NCBI RefSeq assembly: GCF_020616555.1 | Contig: NZ_CP085173.1 | Span: 3,173,501 to 3,237,500, forward strand | DNA: 64,000 nt | Direction of reading: 5' to 3' | Source: Streptomyces longhuiensis | Lineage (GTDB): Bacteria; Actinomycetota; Actinomycetes; Streptomycetales; Streptomycetaceae | Part shown: positions 56,379 to 64,000 of the stretch, in pieces | Layout: each line of letters begins with the position of its first letter | Numbering within the stretch: position 1 is the stretch's first letter | Program-made: the position numbers and the translations under genes | Notes under the pieces: model-generated | Seen by the model: the letters and a program-made list of their open reading frames with translations, nothing else | What the model was told of the DNA's origin: nothing | Database searches by the model: none

Positions 56379-56468
56379 GCGGTCCTCCGCAGGACGTAGA
56401 GCATGCGTGGATGACCCACCCGGGGGATGATCGAGCGGGGGGGTCGGTATCTGGCAGACTCTGTCTCT

Positions 56469-57332
56469 ATGGGTGAATCGACCGTGACGACACTGGAAGG
56501 CCAACAGGGGCCCACCGCATCACCCATGGCGGATGACCGCCGCGATGGGCGGGGACTCCTCGGCCGTATACGCGCACCGCGTCGCCCCAGGCTCTGGTTC
56601 GAGATCCTGCTGATCGCGGTGAGCTACTGGACGTACTCCCTGATCCGCAACGCCGTTCCGGAGCAGCGGTCGCAGGCTCTGAGGAACGCCGACTGGATCT
56701 GGCGCATGGAGCACCTTCTCTCCATCGCCGTGGAGCAGAGCGTCAACCACGCCGTGAATTCGGTGACATGGCTCATCGTCGGCATGAACTACTACTACGC
56801 GACACTGCACTTCATCGTCACGCTCGGTGTGCTCGTCTGGCTGTTCCGATACCATCCGGGCCGCTACGCGGCGGCCCGGACGGCGCTCTTCGCGACGACG
56901 GCGGTCGCCCTCGTCGGCTACTACCTGTTCCCGCTCGCCCCGCCCCGCCTGATGAACGGCGGCCACTTCGTCGACACGGTCGCGGTCCACCACACGTGGG
57001 GCTCGATGGCGTCCGGCGACCTGAAACACATGTCGAACCAGTACGCGGCGATGCCGTCCATGCACATCGGCTGGTCCCTGTGGTGCGGCCTGACGATCTT
57101 CGCCCTGGCCTCGGCGCCGTGGGTGCGGATCCTCGGACTCCTGTACCCGGCACTGACCCTGGTCGTCATCGTCTCGACCGCGAACCACTTCTGGCTGGAC
57201 GCGGTGGGCGGCATGCTGTGCCTCGCGTTCGGCTTCACGGTGGCGCGGCTCTGGTACGGGGCGCTGCCCTACACCCTGCCGCGCCACATGCCGGCGCCCG
57301 CCACGGCCGGGGTCACGCGCCCCGGTACGTGA
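56469..57332 (+). CDS. PAP2/AUR1-like membrane phosphatase
   Basis: 287 residues with about five membrane helices. The inositol-phosphotransferase/PAP2_3 motifs are GHFVDTVAVHH-preceded loops and the pair AAMPSMHIGWSLW (SMH with catalytic His) and STANHFWLDAVGG (HxxxD with second His and Asp). It should dephosphorylate or transfer lipid phosphates at the membrane. The ATG at 56469 has no ribosome-binding site; an in-frame ATG at 56427 is preceded by GGGGG and could be the start. The last 20 bp overlap the end of the convergent amidohydrolase gene. Confidence 0.84.
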   Translation: MGESTVTTLEGQQGPTASPMADDRRDGRGLLGRIRAPRRPRLWFEILLIAVSYWTYSLIRNAVPEQRSQALRNADWIWRMEHLLSIAVEQSVNHAVNSVTWLIVGMNYYYATLHFIVTLGVLVWLFRYHPGRYAAARTALFATTAVALVGYYLFPLAPPRLMNGGHFVDTVAVHHTWGSMASGDLKHMSNQYAAMPSMHIGWSLWCGLTIFALASAPWVRILGLLYPALTLVVIVSTANHFWLDAVGGMLCLAFGFTVARLWYGALPYTLPRHMPAPATAGVTRPGT

Positions 57333-58890
57333 TGTGACCGCCGACCGCGGTCAGCCGGACCGGCGCCTTTGCCACCTCGTCGGCCGGGGCCTCGACCGGG
57401 TCGACACCGAACGCCGTGAGGTCGGCCCGCAGACCGGGGGCGATACGTCCGGCGTCCTCACCGGCGGCCAGCGCCGCGTGTGACGTGCAGCCCTCCAGCG
57501 CCATGAGCCCCGTGAGCCCCTGCCCGGCCCCGGCGGCGCCCTCGGGGACCCGGGCCATGGACAGGACCCGGCGCACGTCGTAGTGCGCGATCGGCCAGTC
57601 CGAGCCCAGCGCGAGCACGGCGCCCGCGTCCCGCAGGTCCCTGATGCGCCAGGCGCGCGAGGCCCGGTCCGCGCCGAGGCGCTTGGACCACTCGTCGCCG
57701 TGGTCGCCGCGGGTGTACGCGGTGTGCGGCGGCTGCATCGACGCGGCGACACCCAGCGCGGCGAACCGCGGGATCGTGTCGTCGGGAACCGTCTCGATGT
57801 GCTCGATCCGGTGCACGCCCCGGCCGCTCTCGCCCAGGGCCTCGACGGTGTCCAGGACGTGCCGGACGGCCGCGTCCCCGATCGCGTGGGTCGCGGTGCC
57901 GACGCCCGCCGCGTGCAGGTACCGCACCGCGTCCGCGTACGCCTTCGGGTCCGGCCAGAACGCGTCGGTGCCCTGGCCGTGACAGTCCGCGTGCTCCAGC
58001 CACGCGGTGCCGCCCTCGACGGTGCCGTCCATGAAGAACTTGACCCCGCCGACCCGCCAGTGCCGCCCGGCCTCGCGCTGGAGGGCGATCAGCTCGTCCA
58101 GGCCGGCCTGGTCGACGCCCGGCATGCACCAGGGCGCGAGCCGCAGCCGCAGCGGCAGCACGGCCTCCTCCTCGACCGAGGCGAGCAGCTGCGGCACGTC
58201 ACCGTGGCCGAGGTCCATGACGTGGGCGCCGGTCAGGCCCGTGGCGGCCATGTCGGACAGCAGGGCGAGCAGCCCGGCGCGGCGCTCGGCGAACGAGGGC
58301 CTCGGCATGACGGCGAGCATCAGGTCCATCGCGGCGTGCTCGACGAGGTGCCCGGTCGGGCGGCCGTCCGCGTCGCACACGATCTCGGCGCGCTGGACGA
58401 ACGCGCGCGGCCCGGTGATCCCGGCCGCCGCGAGCGCGGCCCCGTCGGCCAGCGCGGAGTGCCCGTCGTAGAGGCGGACGAAGGCGGGCGCGCCGTCGAG
58501 GACATCCTCGATCAGGGCGCGGTCGACGGCGCGGCCGCCGAACGCGTTGTGGTCGAGCCCCCAGGCGACGACCCAGCCGTCGACACGGGGGGCCGCGCGC
58601 AGGGCCGCCCGCAGCTCGTCCAGGTTCCGCACGCCGGACAGGTCCGTTCCGGTCGCCATCTCCAGGCCCCACACCGGGTGGCTGTGCGCGTCCACCAGGC
58701 CGGGCACGAGGGTCGCGCCCGTGAGGTCGACGCGTTCCGTGCCCGGGCCGCTCCAGTCGCGTACCACGTCCTCGGTGGCGCCCACGGCGGCGATCAGGCC
58801 GTCGCGGACGGCCACGGCGGTCGCCTCGGGGAGCGCGGGGTCGAGGGTGCGGACGCGGGCGCCGGTGAGGAGGAGGTCGGCTGCGGGCAT
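57313..58890 (-). CDS. YtcJ-type metal-dependent amidohydrolase
   Basis: 525 residues. The amidohydrolase superfamily metal sites are VDAHSHPVW (HxH), Lys/Glu in GGVKFFMDGTVEGGTAW, His in TATHAIGDAAV, His in RIEHIETV and Asp in ALGSDWPIA. The N- and C-terminal parts form the small beta domain (LLTGARVRTLDPA; ADLTAFGVDP). Substrate unknown; relatives cleave cyclic amides or N-formyl groups. It lies 55 bp downstream of the APC permease on the same strand, so uptake and hydrolysis of the same compound is plausible. It converges on the PAP2 gene with a 20-bp overlap. Confidence 0.88.
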   Translation of the reverse strand: MPAADLLLTGARVRTLDPALPEATAVAVRDGLIAAVGATEDVVRDWSGPGTERVDLTGATLVPGLVDAHSHPVWGLEMATGTDLSGVRNLDELRAALRAAPRVDGWVVAWGLDHNAFGGRAVDRALIEDVLDGAPAFVRLYDGHSALADGAALAAAGITGPRAFVQRAEIVCDADGRPTGHLVEHAAMDLMLAVMPRPSFAERRAGLLALLSDMAATGLTGAHVMDLGHGDVPQLLASVEEEAVLPLRLRLAPWCMPGVDQAGLDELIALQREAGRHWRVGGVKFFMDGTVEGGTAWLEHADCHGQGTDAFWPDPKAYADAVRYLHAAGVGTATHAIGDAAVRHVLDTVEALGESGRGVHRIEHIETVPDDTIPRFAALGVAASMQPPHTAYTRGDHGDEWSKRLGADRASRAWRIRDLRDAGAVLALGSDWPIAHYDVRRVLSMARVPEGAAGAGQGLTGLMALEGCTSHAALAAGEDAGRIAPGLRADLTAFGVDPVEAPADEVAKAPVRLTAVGGHITYRGA

Positions 58891-58945
58891 GGGGATGAAC
58901 TCCGTTCGGGGTGGGGCTGTGTTCCGTAGGGGCGGGCTCCGCGGC

Positions 58946-60415
58946 CTACGCGTCGGCGGACGGTTCCGCCGCGAAGCGCTCGTACACGTCGGGCTTGGTG
59001 CGGCGCAGGCGCCGGGCGAGGCCGATGCCGAGGACGAAGACGGCGGGGGCCACGGCCATGAGGATCAGGTTGACCAGGGAGGACGCACCCGTGAAGAGGT
59101 CGAGGTGGGTGCAGACCAGCACGATGGCGATGCTGAGGAGCACCGTCGCCGCGATCGGCGCGACGACCGTGCGCAGCACGCCCTCCTCGTGGGTGATGCG
59201 GCGGAAGTAGAACGGCACGGCGATCGCGGCGAGCAGCTGGAGCGCCATCAGGCCGATCATGCCGGGGGTGTTCACCCACAGGAGCAGCTGCGCGTACGGG
59301 TCGGCGCCCGCGGCCCAGAAGGCGAGGACGACGGCCGCGCCGAGCACGGTCTGCGCGACGCCCGCGAGGTACGGGGAGCGGTGCTTGGCGTGGACCGTGC
59401 CGAACGCCTTCGGCAGGACGCCCTCCTCCGCGAGCGCGAGCCCGTAGCGGTTGATCGCGTTGTGGAAGGCGAGGAGCGAGGCGAGGACGCTGGTCACGAT
59501 GAGGACGTGCATCAGGTCGGCCGCCCAGCCGCCCACGAAGGTGGTGATGGCGGAGAAGAACAGGCCGGCCGGGTCGCTGCCCGCCGCCTGGACGACGTGG
59601 GCGTCACCGAAGGCCTGGATGACGGTCCAGACGATGAACGCGTAGAACAGGCCGAGGAACGCGACCGCGATGTACGTCGCGCGGCGCACCGTGCGGCCGG
59701 GGTCGCGGGCCTCGCGGCGGTAGATGACGGTCGACTCGAAGCCGGTGAACGCGGCGAAGGCGAAGGCCAGTACGGCGGCGGTGCCGGGGACGAGCACGTT
59801 GCCCGGCGCGAAGGACGCGGCGGACAGGCCGTGCGCGCCGCCCTTGAGGAGCACGCCGCCCGCGAGCAGGACGAGGATGCCGGTCTCGGCGCAGAGCAGG
59901 ACGCCGAGGAGTTTGGCCCCGAAGTCGATGGACCGGAAGCCGCCGTACCAGATGAGCGCGAGCCCCGCGAGGGACACGGGCAGCCAGGGGATGTGGATGC
60001 CGAAGAGGGCGTGCAGGGTGTCCTGCGTGGCGGTGCCGAGCAGGCCGTAGACGCCGATCTCCATGCCGTTGTAGCCGACCATGGCGAGCAGGGCGGCACC
60101 GATGCCGACGGAGCGGCCGAGGCCGCGCGTGATGTACGCGTAGAACGCGCCGGCGCTGCGGACGTGGCGGCTCATCGTGGTGAAGCCGACGGCGAAGACG
60201 GCGAGCGTCAGGCCGGCGAGGAGGTAGCCGACGGGGGCGCCGATGCCGCCGAGCGCGATGGCGAACGGGGCGACGCCCGCCATGACGGTGAGCGGGGCGG
60301 CGGCGGAGACGACGAAGAAGGCGATGTCGGCGGTGCCGAGGGTGCCGGCACGCAGGGTGGGCTCCGCGGCGGTCGCGGTCGCGCTGTCCTGTGTCTGCGG
60401 TGAGGTTACGGGCAT
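58946..60415 (-). CDS. APC superfamily amino acid/polyamine permease
   Basis: 489 residues with about twelve membrane helices. It opens LGTADIAFFVVSAAAPLTVMAGVAPFAIALGGIG, the unwound TM1 glycine motif of APC transporters, and has YAYITRGLGRSVG, FAFAAFTGFESTVIYRREARDP (TM6 motif) and LAFHNAINRYGLALAEEGVLP. It should import an amino acid or amine by proton symport. The ATG at 60415 is supported by GGAGGG-type sequence (GAAGGGCTTCC) upstream. It is divergent from the TetR gene at 60563 with a 25-bp palindrome between, and 55 bp before the amidohydrolase. Confidence 0.9.
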   Translation of the reverse strand: MPVTSPQTQDSATATAAEPTLRAGTLGTADIAFFVVSAAAPLTVMAGVAPFAIALGGIGAPVGYLLAGLTLAVFAVGFTTMSRHVRSAGAFYAYITRGLGRSVGIGAALLAMVGYNGMEIGVYGLLGTATQDTLHALFGIHIPWLPVSLAGLALIWYGGFRSIDFGAKLLGVLLCAETGILVLLAGGVLLKGGAHGLSAASFAPGNVLVPGTAAVLAFAFAAFTGFESTVIYRREARDPGRTVRRATYIAVAFLGLFYAFIVWTVIQAFGDAHVVQAAGSDPAGLFFSAITTFVGGWAADLMHVLIVTSVLASLLAFHNAINRYGLALAEEGVLPKAFGTVHAKHRSPYLAGVAQTVLGAAVVLAFWAAGADPYAQLLLWVNTPGMIGLMALQLLAAIAVPFYFRRITHEEGVLRTVVAPIAATVLLSIAIVLVCTHLDLFTGASSLVNLILMAVAPAVFVLGIGLARRLRRTKPDVYERFAAEPSADA

Positions 60416-60482
60416 GGGGAGGGAAGCCCTTCTGGCGGCGGGGGACGGGGGTCCCGGAGGCGTCGCCCCGGTGGCCGGGAAG

Positions 60483-60507
60483 CGAAACCTAAAGGCTTTC
60501 GGTTTCG
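60483..60507. promoter_or_regulatory. Near-perfect TetR-type operator palindrome
   Basis: CGAAACCTAAAG-G-CTTTCGGTTTCG: the two 12-base arms match at 11 of 12 positions around a central G. It lies between the divergent APC permease and TetR genes and is well placed to repress both. Confidence 0.8.
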
Positions 60508-60562
60508 GCAATGTAGCCTCCCTTTGGGCATTCGGGAAGACCTCAGATTCGGAGAGCGCACG

Positions 60563-61171
60563 ATGGGACGGCCGAGCAAGCCACTGCTGGACAGGGAGCG
60601 GATCACCACGGCCGCACTCGAACTCGTCGACGAGAAGGGCGACTTCAGCGTTCCGCGGATCGCCGCGAAGCTCGGGGTTCAGACGGGATCCGTGTATCAC
60701 CATGTGGACGGCCGGGACGGGATCGTGGAGCTGCTGCGCGAGCGGGTCTCCGCCGCGATGGACCCCGCGACGCTCGCCCGCGACGAGCGGCCGTGGGCCG
60801 AGGCGCTCGCGGACTGGGCCCGCTCCTACCGGGCCGCCTTCGCCGCGCACCCCAAGGCGATCCCGCTGCTCACGACGTCACCCGTGCGGGCCCAGCGCGT
60901 CCTCGACCAGTACGAGCTCGCGGCCGGGCTCCTGCTGGACGCCGGGTTCGCCCTGCCGGACGTGATGCCGGTGATCATCGGCCTGGAGAACGTCGTACTC
61001 GGCTCCGCCCTGGACATGGCGGCGCCGGAGGCGATGTGGGAGCTGGCCGACGAGACGGCGACGCCGCGCCTGGCGGCGGCCCTGGCCGCGATGGGCACGG
61101 GCCGCGCCGACGCGGCGTTCGAACTGGCGCTGACCGGGTTCCTCGCCCACGTGTCCACGCTGCGGAGGTGA
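60563..61171 (+). CDS. TetR family transcriptional regulator
   Basis: 202 residues. The HTH lies at ~10-55: ITTAALELVDEKGDFSVPRIAAKLGVQTGSVYHHVDGRDGIVELL. The C-terminal part (PVIIGLENVVLGSALDMAAPEAMWE) matches the TetR_C_11-like group. The ATG at 60563 has GGAGAG 7 nt upstream; an in-frame start at 60524 would add 13 unrelated residues. The divergent permease and amidohydrolase, plus the palindrome between, suggest it represses that transporter-hydrolase unit until its ligand appears. It converges on glnE with 10 bp between stops. Confidence 0.88.
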   Translation: MGRPSKPLLDRERITTAALELVDEKGDFSVPRIAAKLGVQTGSVYHHVDGRDGIVELLRERVSAAMDPATLARDERPWAEALADWARSYRAAFAAHPKAIPLLTTSPVRAQRVLDQYELAAGLLLDAGFALPDVMPVIIGLENVVLGSALDMAAPEAMWELADETATPRLAAALAAMGTGRADAAFELALTGFLAHVSTLRR

Positions 61172-61181
61172 CCCGCGGGGG

Positions 61182-64000
61182 CTACGCCCCGTAGAAGCGC
61201 TCCTCCATCACCGCGCGCGCCCGGCGCGTCGTGCGGCGGTAGTCCTCCAGCATGTCGCCGACGTGGCCGGGGTCGTAGCCCAAGTACCGTCCCACCGCCG
61301 CGAGCTCACGCCCGTCGGACGGGAACGTGTCGCCCGGACGGCCGCGCACCAGCATCACCGCACCGCGCACGCGGGACGCGAGGACCCACGCCTCGTCGAG
61401 GATCGCCGCCTCCTCGCCCGGGATCAGCTCCGCCGCGCACGCCGCGGCGAGCGCCTCCCGGGTGCGGGTCGTGCGCAGCCCTGGCTCCGCCCACCCGTGC
61501 TGGAGCTGGAGGAGCTGGACCGTCCACTCGACGTCGGAGAGCCCGCCGCGGCCCAGCTTCGTGTGCAGCGTCGGGTCCGCGCCGCGCGGCAGCCGCTCGG
61601 ACTCCATGCGCGCCTTGAGCCGCCGGATCTCGCGCACGGCGTCCTCGCCGAGCCCCTCGGCCGGGAACCGCAGCGGGTCGATGAGGTCGATGAAGCGCCG
61701 CCCCAGGTCCAGGTCGCCCGCGACCGGTTCGGCCCGCAGGAGCGCCTGCGACTCCCACACCAGGGACCACCGCCGGTAGTACGCCTCGTAGGACTTGAGG
61801 GTGCGCACGACCGGCCCCGTCTTGCCCTCGGGCCGCAGGTCCGCGTCGATGAGGAGCGGCGGATCCGCGCTCGGCAGGGCGAGCAGCCGCCGCATCTCGG
61901 ACACGACGCGGTTCGCGGCCTTCGCCGCCTCCTGGTCGTCGACGCCCTCGCGCGGCTCGTGCACGAACAGCACGTCGGCGTCCGACCCGTAGCCGAGCTC
62001 GTGTCCGCCGAACCGCCCCATGGCGATGACGGTGAACCGGGTGGGCAGCTCGTCCCCCCACCCCTCGCGCACGACGGCGCGCAGCGTCCCGGCGAGGGTC
62101 GCGGCCGTGATGTCGGAGACCGCGCCGCCGACCCGGTCCACCAGGGCGCCCTGGTCGGCCTCGGCGGGCGTGTCCTCGGTGCCGTACGAGGCGATGATGT
62201 CGGCGGCCGACGTACGGAACAGCTCACGCCGCCGCACGCCGCGGGCCGCGGCGACGGCCTGCTCGGCGCCGTCCGCGCGCCCGACCGCGGCGAGCACCTC
62301 CTGCTCCAACTGGGCGTGCCCGCGCGGTTCGAGGCCCCGCTGGTCGCCGAGCAGGGCGACGGCCTCGGGCGCGCGCATCAGCAGGTCGGGCGCGAGCCGG
62401 CCGGCCGAGAGCACGCGCGCGAGGTTCTCGGCGGCCGCGCCCTCGTCCCGCAGCAGCCGCAGGTACCAGGGCGTCTTGCCCAGCGCGTCGGACACCTTGC
62501 GGAAGTTGAGCAGGCCGGCGTCCGGGTCGGCGGAGTCGGCGAACCAGCCGAGGAGCACCGGGAGCAGCGTCCGCTGGATCGCCGCCTTGCGGGTCACGCC
62601 GGACGCCAGCGCCTCCAGGTGCCTCAGCGCGGCAGTGGGGTCGTGGTAGCCGAGGGCGACGAGCCGTTCGCGTGCCGCCTCGGTGCTCAACCTGGTCTCG
62701 CCGGAGGCGAGTTGGGCCACGGCGTCGAGCAGCGGCCGGTAGAAGAGCTTCTCGTGCAGGCGCCGCACGACCGAGGTGTGACGGCGCCAGGCCCGGTGGA
62801 GTTCGGTGATCGGCTCGGTCCGCATGCCCATGGAGCGCCCGGTGCGCCGCAGGTCCGCGTCACCCTCGGGGACGAGGTGGGTACGCCTCAACCTGTAGAG
62901 CTGGATGCGGTGTTCGAGGGTGCGCAGGAAGCGGTAGGCGTCGTCGAGCTGGACGGCGTCGACCCGCCCCACGTACCCGCCGTCGGCGAGGGCGGCCAGC
63001 GCGTCCAGGGTGGTGCCGCTGCGCAGCGAGAGGTCGGCCCTGCCGTGCACCAACTGCAGGAGCTGTACGGCGAATTCGACGTCCCGCAGCCCGCCGGGCC
63101 CCAGCTTCAGCTCCCGGTCGACCTCACCGGCGGGGATGTTCTCGACGACGCGCTTGCGCATCTTCTGCACGTCGGGCACGAAGTTCTCGCGCTCGGCGGC
63201 CTGCCAGACGAGGGGCGAGAGCGTCCTGACGTACGCGTCGCCGAGTTCGAGGTCACCGGCGACGGGCCGCGCCTTGAGCAGCGCCTGGAACTCCCAGGTC
63301 TTGGCCCACCGCTGGTAGTAGGCGAGATGCGAGGAGAGCGTCCGCACGAGGGGGCCGTTGCGCCCCTCGGGGCGCAGGTTGGCGTCGACGGGCCAGATCG
63401 TGCCCTCGACGGTCGTGTCGGAGCAGATCCGCATCATGTGCGAGGCGAGCCGGGTCGCGGCCTGGATCGCCTTGCCCTCGTCGGCGCCGTCGACGGCCTC
63501 GCCGACGAAGATGACGTCCACGTCGGAGACGTAGTTGAGTTCGTGGCCGCCGCACTTGCCCATCGCGATGACCACGAGCCGGCACAGCGCGGCGTCCCCG
63601 GGCGCGTCCGCCTGCGCCATGGCGAGGGCCGCGCGCAGGGTGGCCGTGGCCAGGTCGGCGAGTTCGGCGGCGGTCTGGGCGATGTCGGTCGTCCCGCACA
63701 CGTCACGGGCGGCGATCGACAGGAGGCAGCGCCGGTAGGCGACCCGCAGGGAGTTCGGGTCGACGGCGTCCGCGAGCCCCCGCTCGAACTCCTCCACACC
63801 GGGGTGCAGGTCGGACGGCTCGTAGGTGACGAGGGCCTGCCAGTCCAGCGGATGGCGGGCCAGATGGTCGGCGAGCGCCTCGGACGCGCCGAGGACACCG
63901 AGGAGCCGGTCGCGCAGGGGCTTGGCCGTGATGAGCGTGTCGAGGAGCTCCCGGCGCTCGGGGTCACCGGCCTGCGCCTCGACGAGCCGGACGAGCCCGA
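61182..64000 (-). CDS. glnE: Bifunctional glutamine synthetase adenylyltransferase/adenylyl-removing enzyme (partial)
   Basis: Only the C-terminal ~939 residues are inside; the frame is open to the right edge and the start lies outside. Two nucleotidyltransferase domains are visible. The N-terminal one has VIAMGKCGGHELNYVSDVDVIFV (deadenylylase), the C-terminal one VIAMGRFGGHELGYGSDADVLFV (adenylylase), each followed by a GlnD-PII-uridylyl-like helical domain (LGPGGLRDVEFAVQLLQLVHG; LGRGGLSDVEWTVQLLQLQHG). GlnE attaches AMP to Tyr397 of GSI (glnA in this window) and removes it. The C-terminal end is AVMEERFYGA. Length and domain order are those of full-size Streptomyces GlnE. Confidence 0.96.
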   Translation of the reverse strand, partial: GLVRLVEAQAGDPERRELLDTLITAKPLRDRLLGVLGASEALADHLARHPLDWQALVTYEPSDLHPGVEEFERGLADAVDPNSLRVAYRRCLLSIAARDVCGTTDIAQTAAELADLATATLRAALAMAQADAPGDAALCRLVVIAMGKCGGHELNYVSDVDVIFVGEAVDGADEGKAIQAATRLASHMMRICSDTTVEGTIWPVDANLRPEGRNGPLVRTLSSHLAYYQRWAKTWEFQALLKARPVAGDLELGDAYVRTLSPLVWQAAERENFVPDVQKMRKRVVENIPAGEVDRELKLGPGGLRDVEFAVQLLQLVHGRADLSLRSGTTLDALAALADGGYVGRVDAVQLDDAYRFLRTLEHRIQLYRLRRTHLVPEGDADLRRTGRSMGMRTEPITELHRAWRRHTSVVRRLHEKLFYRPLLDAVAQLASGETRLSTEAARERLVALGYHDPTAALRHLEALASGVTRKAAIQRTLLPVLLGWFADSADPDAGLLNFRKVSDALGKTPWYLRLLRDEGAAAENLARVLSAGRLAPDLLMRAPEAVALLGDQRGLEPRGHAQLEQEVLAAVGRADGAEQAVAAARGVRRRELFRTSAADIIASYGTEDTPAEADQGALVDRVGGAVSDITAATLAGTLRAVVREGWGDELPTRFTVIAMGRFGGHELGYGSDADVLFVHEPREGVDDQEAAKAANRVVSEMRRLLALPSADPPLLIDADLRPEGKTGPVVRTLKSYEAYYRRWSLVWESQALLRAEPVAGDLDLGRRFIDLIDPLRFPAEGLGEDAVREIRRLKARMESERLPRGADPTLHTKLGRGGLSDVEWTVQLLQLQHGWAEPGLRTTRTREALAAACAAELIPGEEAAILDEAWVLASRVRGAVMLVRGRPGDTFPSDGRELAAVGRYLGYDPGHVGDMLEDYRRTTRRARAVMEERFYGA

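Overview
The window is chromosomal DNA of a Streptomyces species. It has very high GC with strong third-position GC bias and frequent GTG/TTG starts. Its gene order (lipB-lipA-DUF4191-RDD-glnA ... glnII ... malG-malF-malE/malR ... glnE) matches the core chromosome of Streptomyces coelicolor around SCO2193-SCO2234, as recalled and not searched. No tRNA, rRNA, complete insertion sequence or CRISPR array was seen.

Layout. 1-12 kb is a mixed housekeeping and accessory block: end of a WYL-type regulator, a DUF4240 protein whose 3' end runs into an eleven-unit 33-bp tandem array, an SDR39U1-type epimerase, a GNAT, a membrane PP2C phosphatase, a divergent TetR/SDR pair with an inverted repeat between them, a secreted PGRP-like amidase, a flavin oxidoreductase, a secreted GH20 hexosaminidase and an HTH/helical-repeat regulator. 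The gap between that regulator and lipB holds a probable relic of an IS200/IS605-type element with an omega-RNA-like right end.

12-27 kb is the lipoate and nitrogen core. LipB and LipA make protein-bound lipoate. GSI (glnA) and GSII (glnII) each have an upstream four-box GlnR-like site, and glnE, which modifies GSI, lies at the right edge. Between the two synthetases are a decayed stretch with one recognisable pseudogene, a small secreted protein, DUF1269 and DUF2252 proteins, lipoproteins, an AlkZ-like winged-helix protein, an ArsC-like protein and a DPBB-like secreted protein.

26.5-42.8 kb holds a 39-residue Cys-Cys leader-like peptide before an orphan winged-helix regulator, a reductase, a LuxR-type two-component pair, a DUF1996 secreted protein with glutamine-rich repeats, a lipoprotein, a GH89 alpha-N-acetylglucosaminidase, a tyrosine phosphatase, a TPR protein, a sigma-like/secreted-domain hybrid, and a ferritin-like diiron protein coupled to a [2Fe-2S] flavin reductase.

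42.9-56.4 kb is the maltodextrin system. One strand carries malE, malF, malG, a cytoplasmic alpha-glucosidase, a secreted alpha-amylase and a double-headed amylase-pullulanase; LacI-type MalR is divergent. Starch is cut outside the cell, maltodextrin is captured by MalE, imported by MalFG and hydrolysed inside. Clustered TTGCA motifs lie between malE and malR, and a long stem-loop separates malE from malF. The last 8 kb holds a PAP2 phosphatase, a YtcJ-type amidohydrolase, an APC permease, a divergent TetR with a near-perfect palindrome, and glnE running off the end.
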